Positions 63,495-64,000 of a stretch of 64,000 bases of DNA are shown piece after piece. Every line of letters starts with the position of its first letter. Within the stretch, counting starts at the first letter, position 1. Under the pieces are notes generated by a model. The model saw only the letters and a list, made by a program, of their open reading frames with translations. It searched no databases and was not told the origin of the DNA. The stretch comes from Desulfogranum mediterraneum DSM 13871 (GTDB lineage: Bacteria; Desulfobacterota; Desulfobulbia; Desulfobulbales; Desulfobulbaceae): positions 1,142 through 65,141 of the forward strand of contig NZ_KE387006.1 in NCBI RefSeq assembly GCF_000429965.1. The letters run 5' to 3'. The position numbers and the translations under genes were made by a program.

Positions 63495-64000
63495 ATGATC
63501 AAACAATGTCCCCACTGTCAGGAGCAGCTCCGCTTCAGCCCGGAGCAGAGCGCCAAGATTGAGCAGGCCCTCTCTAGCCTGGACCAGGGCAAGGTGCTCA
63601 AGCTCAAGTGTCCCCACTGCCAACAGTCCATCAAGCTGGCCAAGAGCGGCAGCAGCGAGGCCGAACCCTCCGGGGTCGTCCCCCCGGCTCCCCCGGATCT
63701 GGATTGGCTGGCCAGCGGGGCCTTCCAACAGGAAGAAAAGGTTGAGGATGTTCCCATGGCCCTGATCCAGGCCCCGCCATCCCCACAGCGGGACCAGATC
63801 CAGGAGGCCCTGGAATCGGTCGGCTACCAGGTCGTGGCCGTGACCGGCGCAGATGAGGCCATCGAACGGATGCGCTTTGTCAACTTTGCCTGTGTGGCCC
63901 ACCTGGAGGAAGAGGGGGTCCCCCTGGCAGAGGCCACCATCCACAACTACCTCTGTCAGCTGCCCATGGAGCGGCGGCGCTATATCTTTTATATCCTCAT
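63495..64000 (+). CDS. Zinc-ribbon protein, partial (C-terminus beyond the right edge)
   Basis: At least 168 residues, cut by the window edge. The N-terminus has two CPHC motifs (CPHCQEQLRFS and CPHCQQSIKL, about residues 5-15 and 38-48), forming a zinc-ribbon, followed by a Pro-rich linker and a second region (about residues 95-168; RDQIQEALESVGYQVVAV and YLCQLPMERRRYIFYIL) that recalls a receiver-like or FHA-less regulatory fold. AAGGAAAG lies 4 nt before the ATG. It follows the PilT-family gene by 46 bp on the same strand, so a link to pilus function is possible. Confidence 0.8.
   Translation, partial: MIKQCPHCQEQLRFSPEQSAKIEQALSSLDQGKVLKLKCPHCQQSIKLAKSGSSEAEPSGVVPPAPPDLDWLASGAFQQEEKVEDVPMALIQAPPSPQRDQIQEALESVGYQVVAVTGADEAIERMRFVNFACVAHLEEEGVPLAEATIHNYLCQLPMERRRYIFYIL

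Overview
The window reads as a chromosomal segment of a GC-rich Gram-negative anaerobe, most probably a Desulfobulbales-type member of the Desulfobacterota. The grounds are the gap-rimI-pgk-tpiA-secG cluster, a PilMNOP pilus operon, a NikKLMQO-type nickel importer with a NikR-like operator, Cache-domain signalling proteins and a c-di-GMP-I riboswitch. The lineage is inferred from family resemblance; no rRNA is present.

Layout. Positions 1-10.5 kb (minus strand) hold a surface-adhesion module: a sigma-54-like promoter, a c-di-GMP riboswitch with terminator, a periplasmic adaptor, and a giant LEPR-XLL adhesin of at least 3,080 residues that runs off the left edge. Positions 10.8-15 kb (minus) carry tRNA-Leu(GAG), secG and three glycolytic genes plus rimI. 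Positions 15.3-19.1 kb hold sfsA, one copy of a dispersed ~140-bp repeat, and lepB-pyrB-pyrC. Positions 19.5-27 kb (plus) are a type IV pilus assembly operon in which the usual PilQ is divided between an AMIN/STN/TPR protein and a lipoprotein secretin, followed by a novel lipoprotein. Positions 27-34.5 kb carry secB, uvrA, an orphan glyQ, a metallo-hydrolase and a radical-SAM/methyltransferase fusion that may complete tRNA wobble-uridine modification in one chain.

Positions 34.5-41.2 kb (plus) are a nickel importer (nikK, a split nikL, nikM, nikQ, fused double-ABC nikO) with its promoter and operator, then a SCO1/cytochrome c/lipoprotein trio. Positions 41.2-46.8 kb hold a P-type ATPase with an altered M4 motif, small secreted proteins, a fumarylacetoacetase-family hydrolase and a methyltransferase with no canonical start codon. 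Positions 47-58 kb look like an accessory, partly decayed region: the second repeat copy, a frameshifted membrane-protein gene, a lower-GC Cache-PAS sensor, an IS66 transposase remnant, an MCP plus hybrid histidine kinase operon and a broken receiver domain. Positions 57.8-64 kb return to housekeeping and pilus functions: two secreted proteins, an AEC transporter behind competing hairpins, ilvD with a long structured leader, a PilT-family ATPase and a zinc-ribbon protein cut by the right edge.

Themes: surface attachment and motility (adhesin under c-di-GMP, pilus assembly and retraction ATPase, MCP and histidine kinase) and metal supply (nickel importer, SCO1) stand beside ordinary central metabolism. 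The strongest candidates for something undescribed are the radical-SAM/MnmC2-like fusion (32.8-34.5 kb), the divided-PilQ pilus operon, the split NikL, the riboswitch-adaptor-adhesin unit and the mobile-looking repeat whose ends supply a stop codon to one gene and possibly a start to another. All calls come from reading the sequence; no database search was run.
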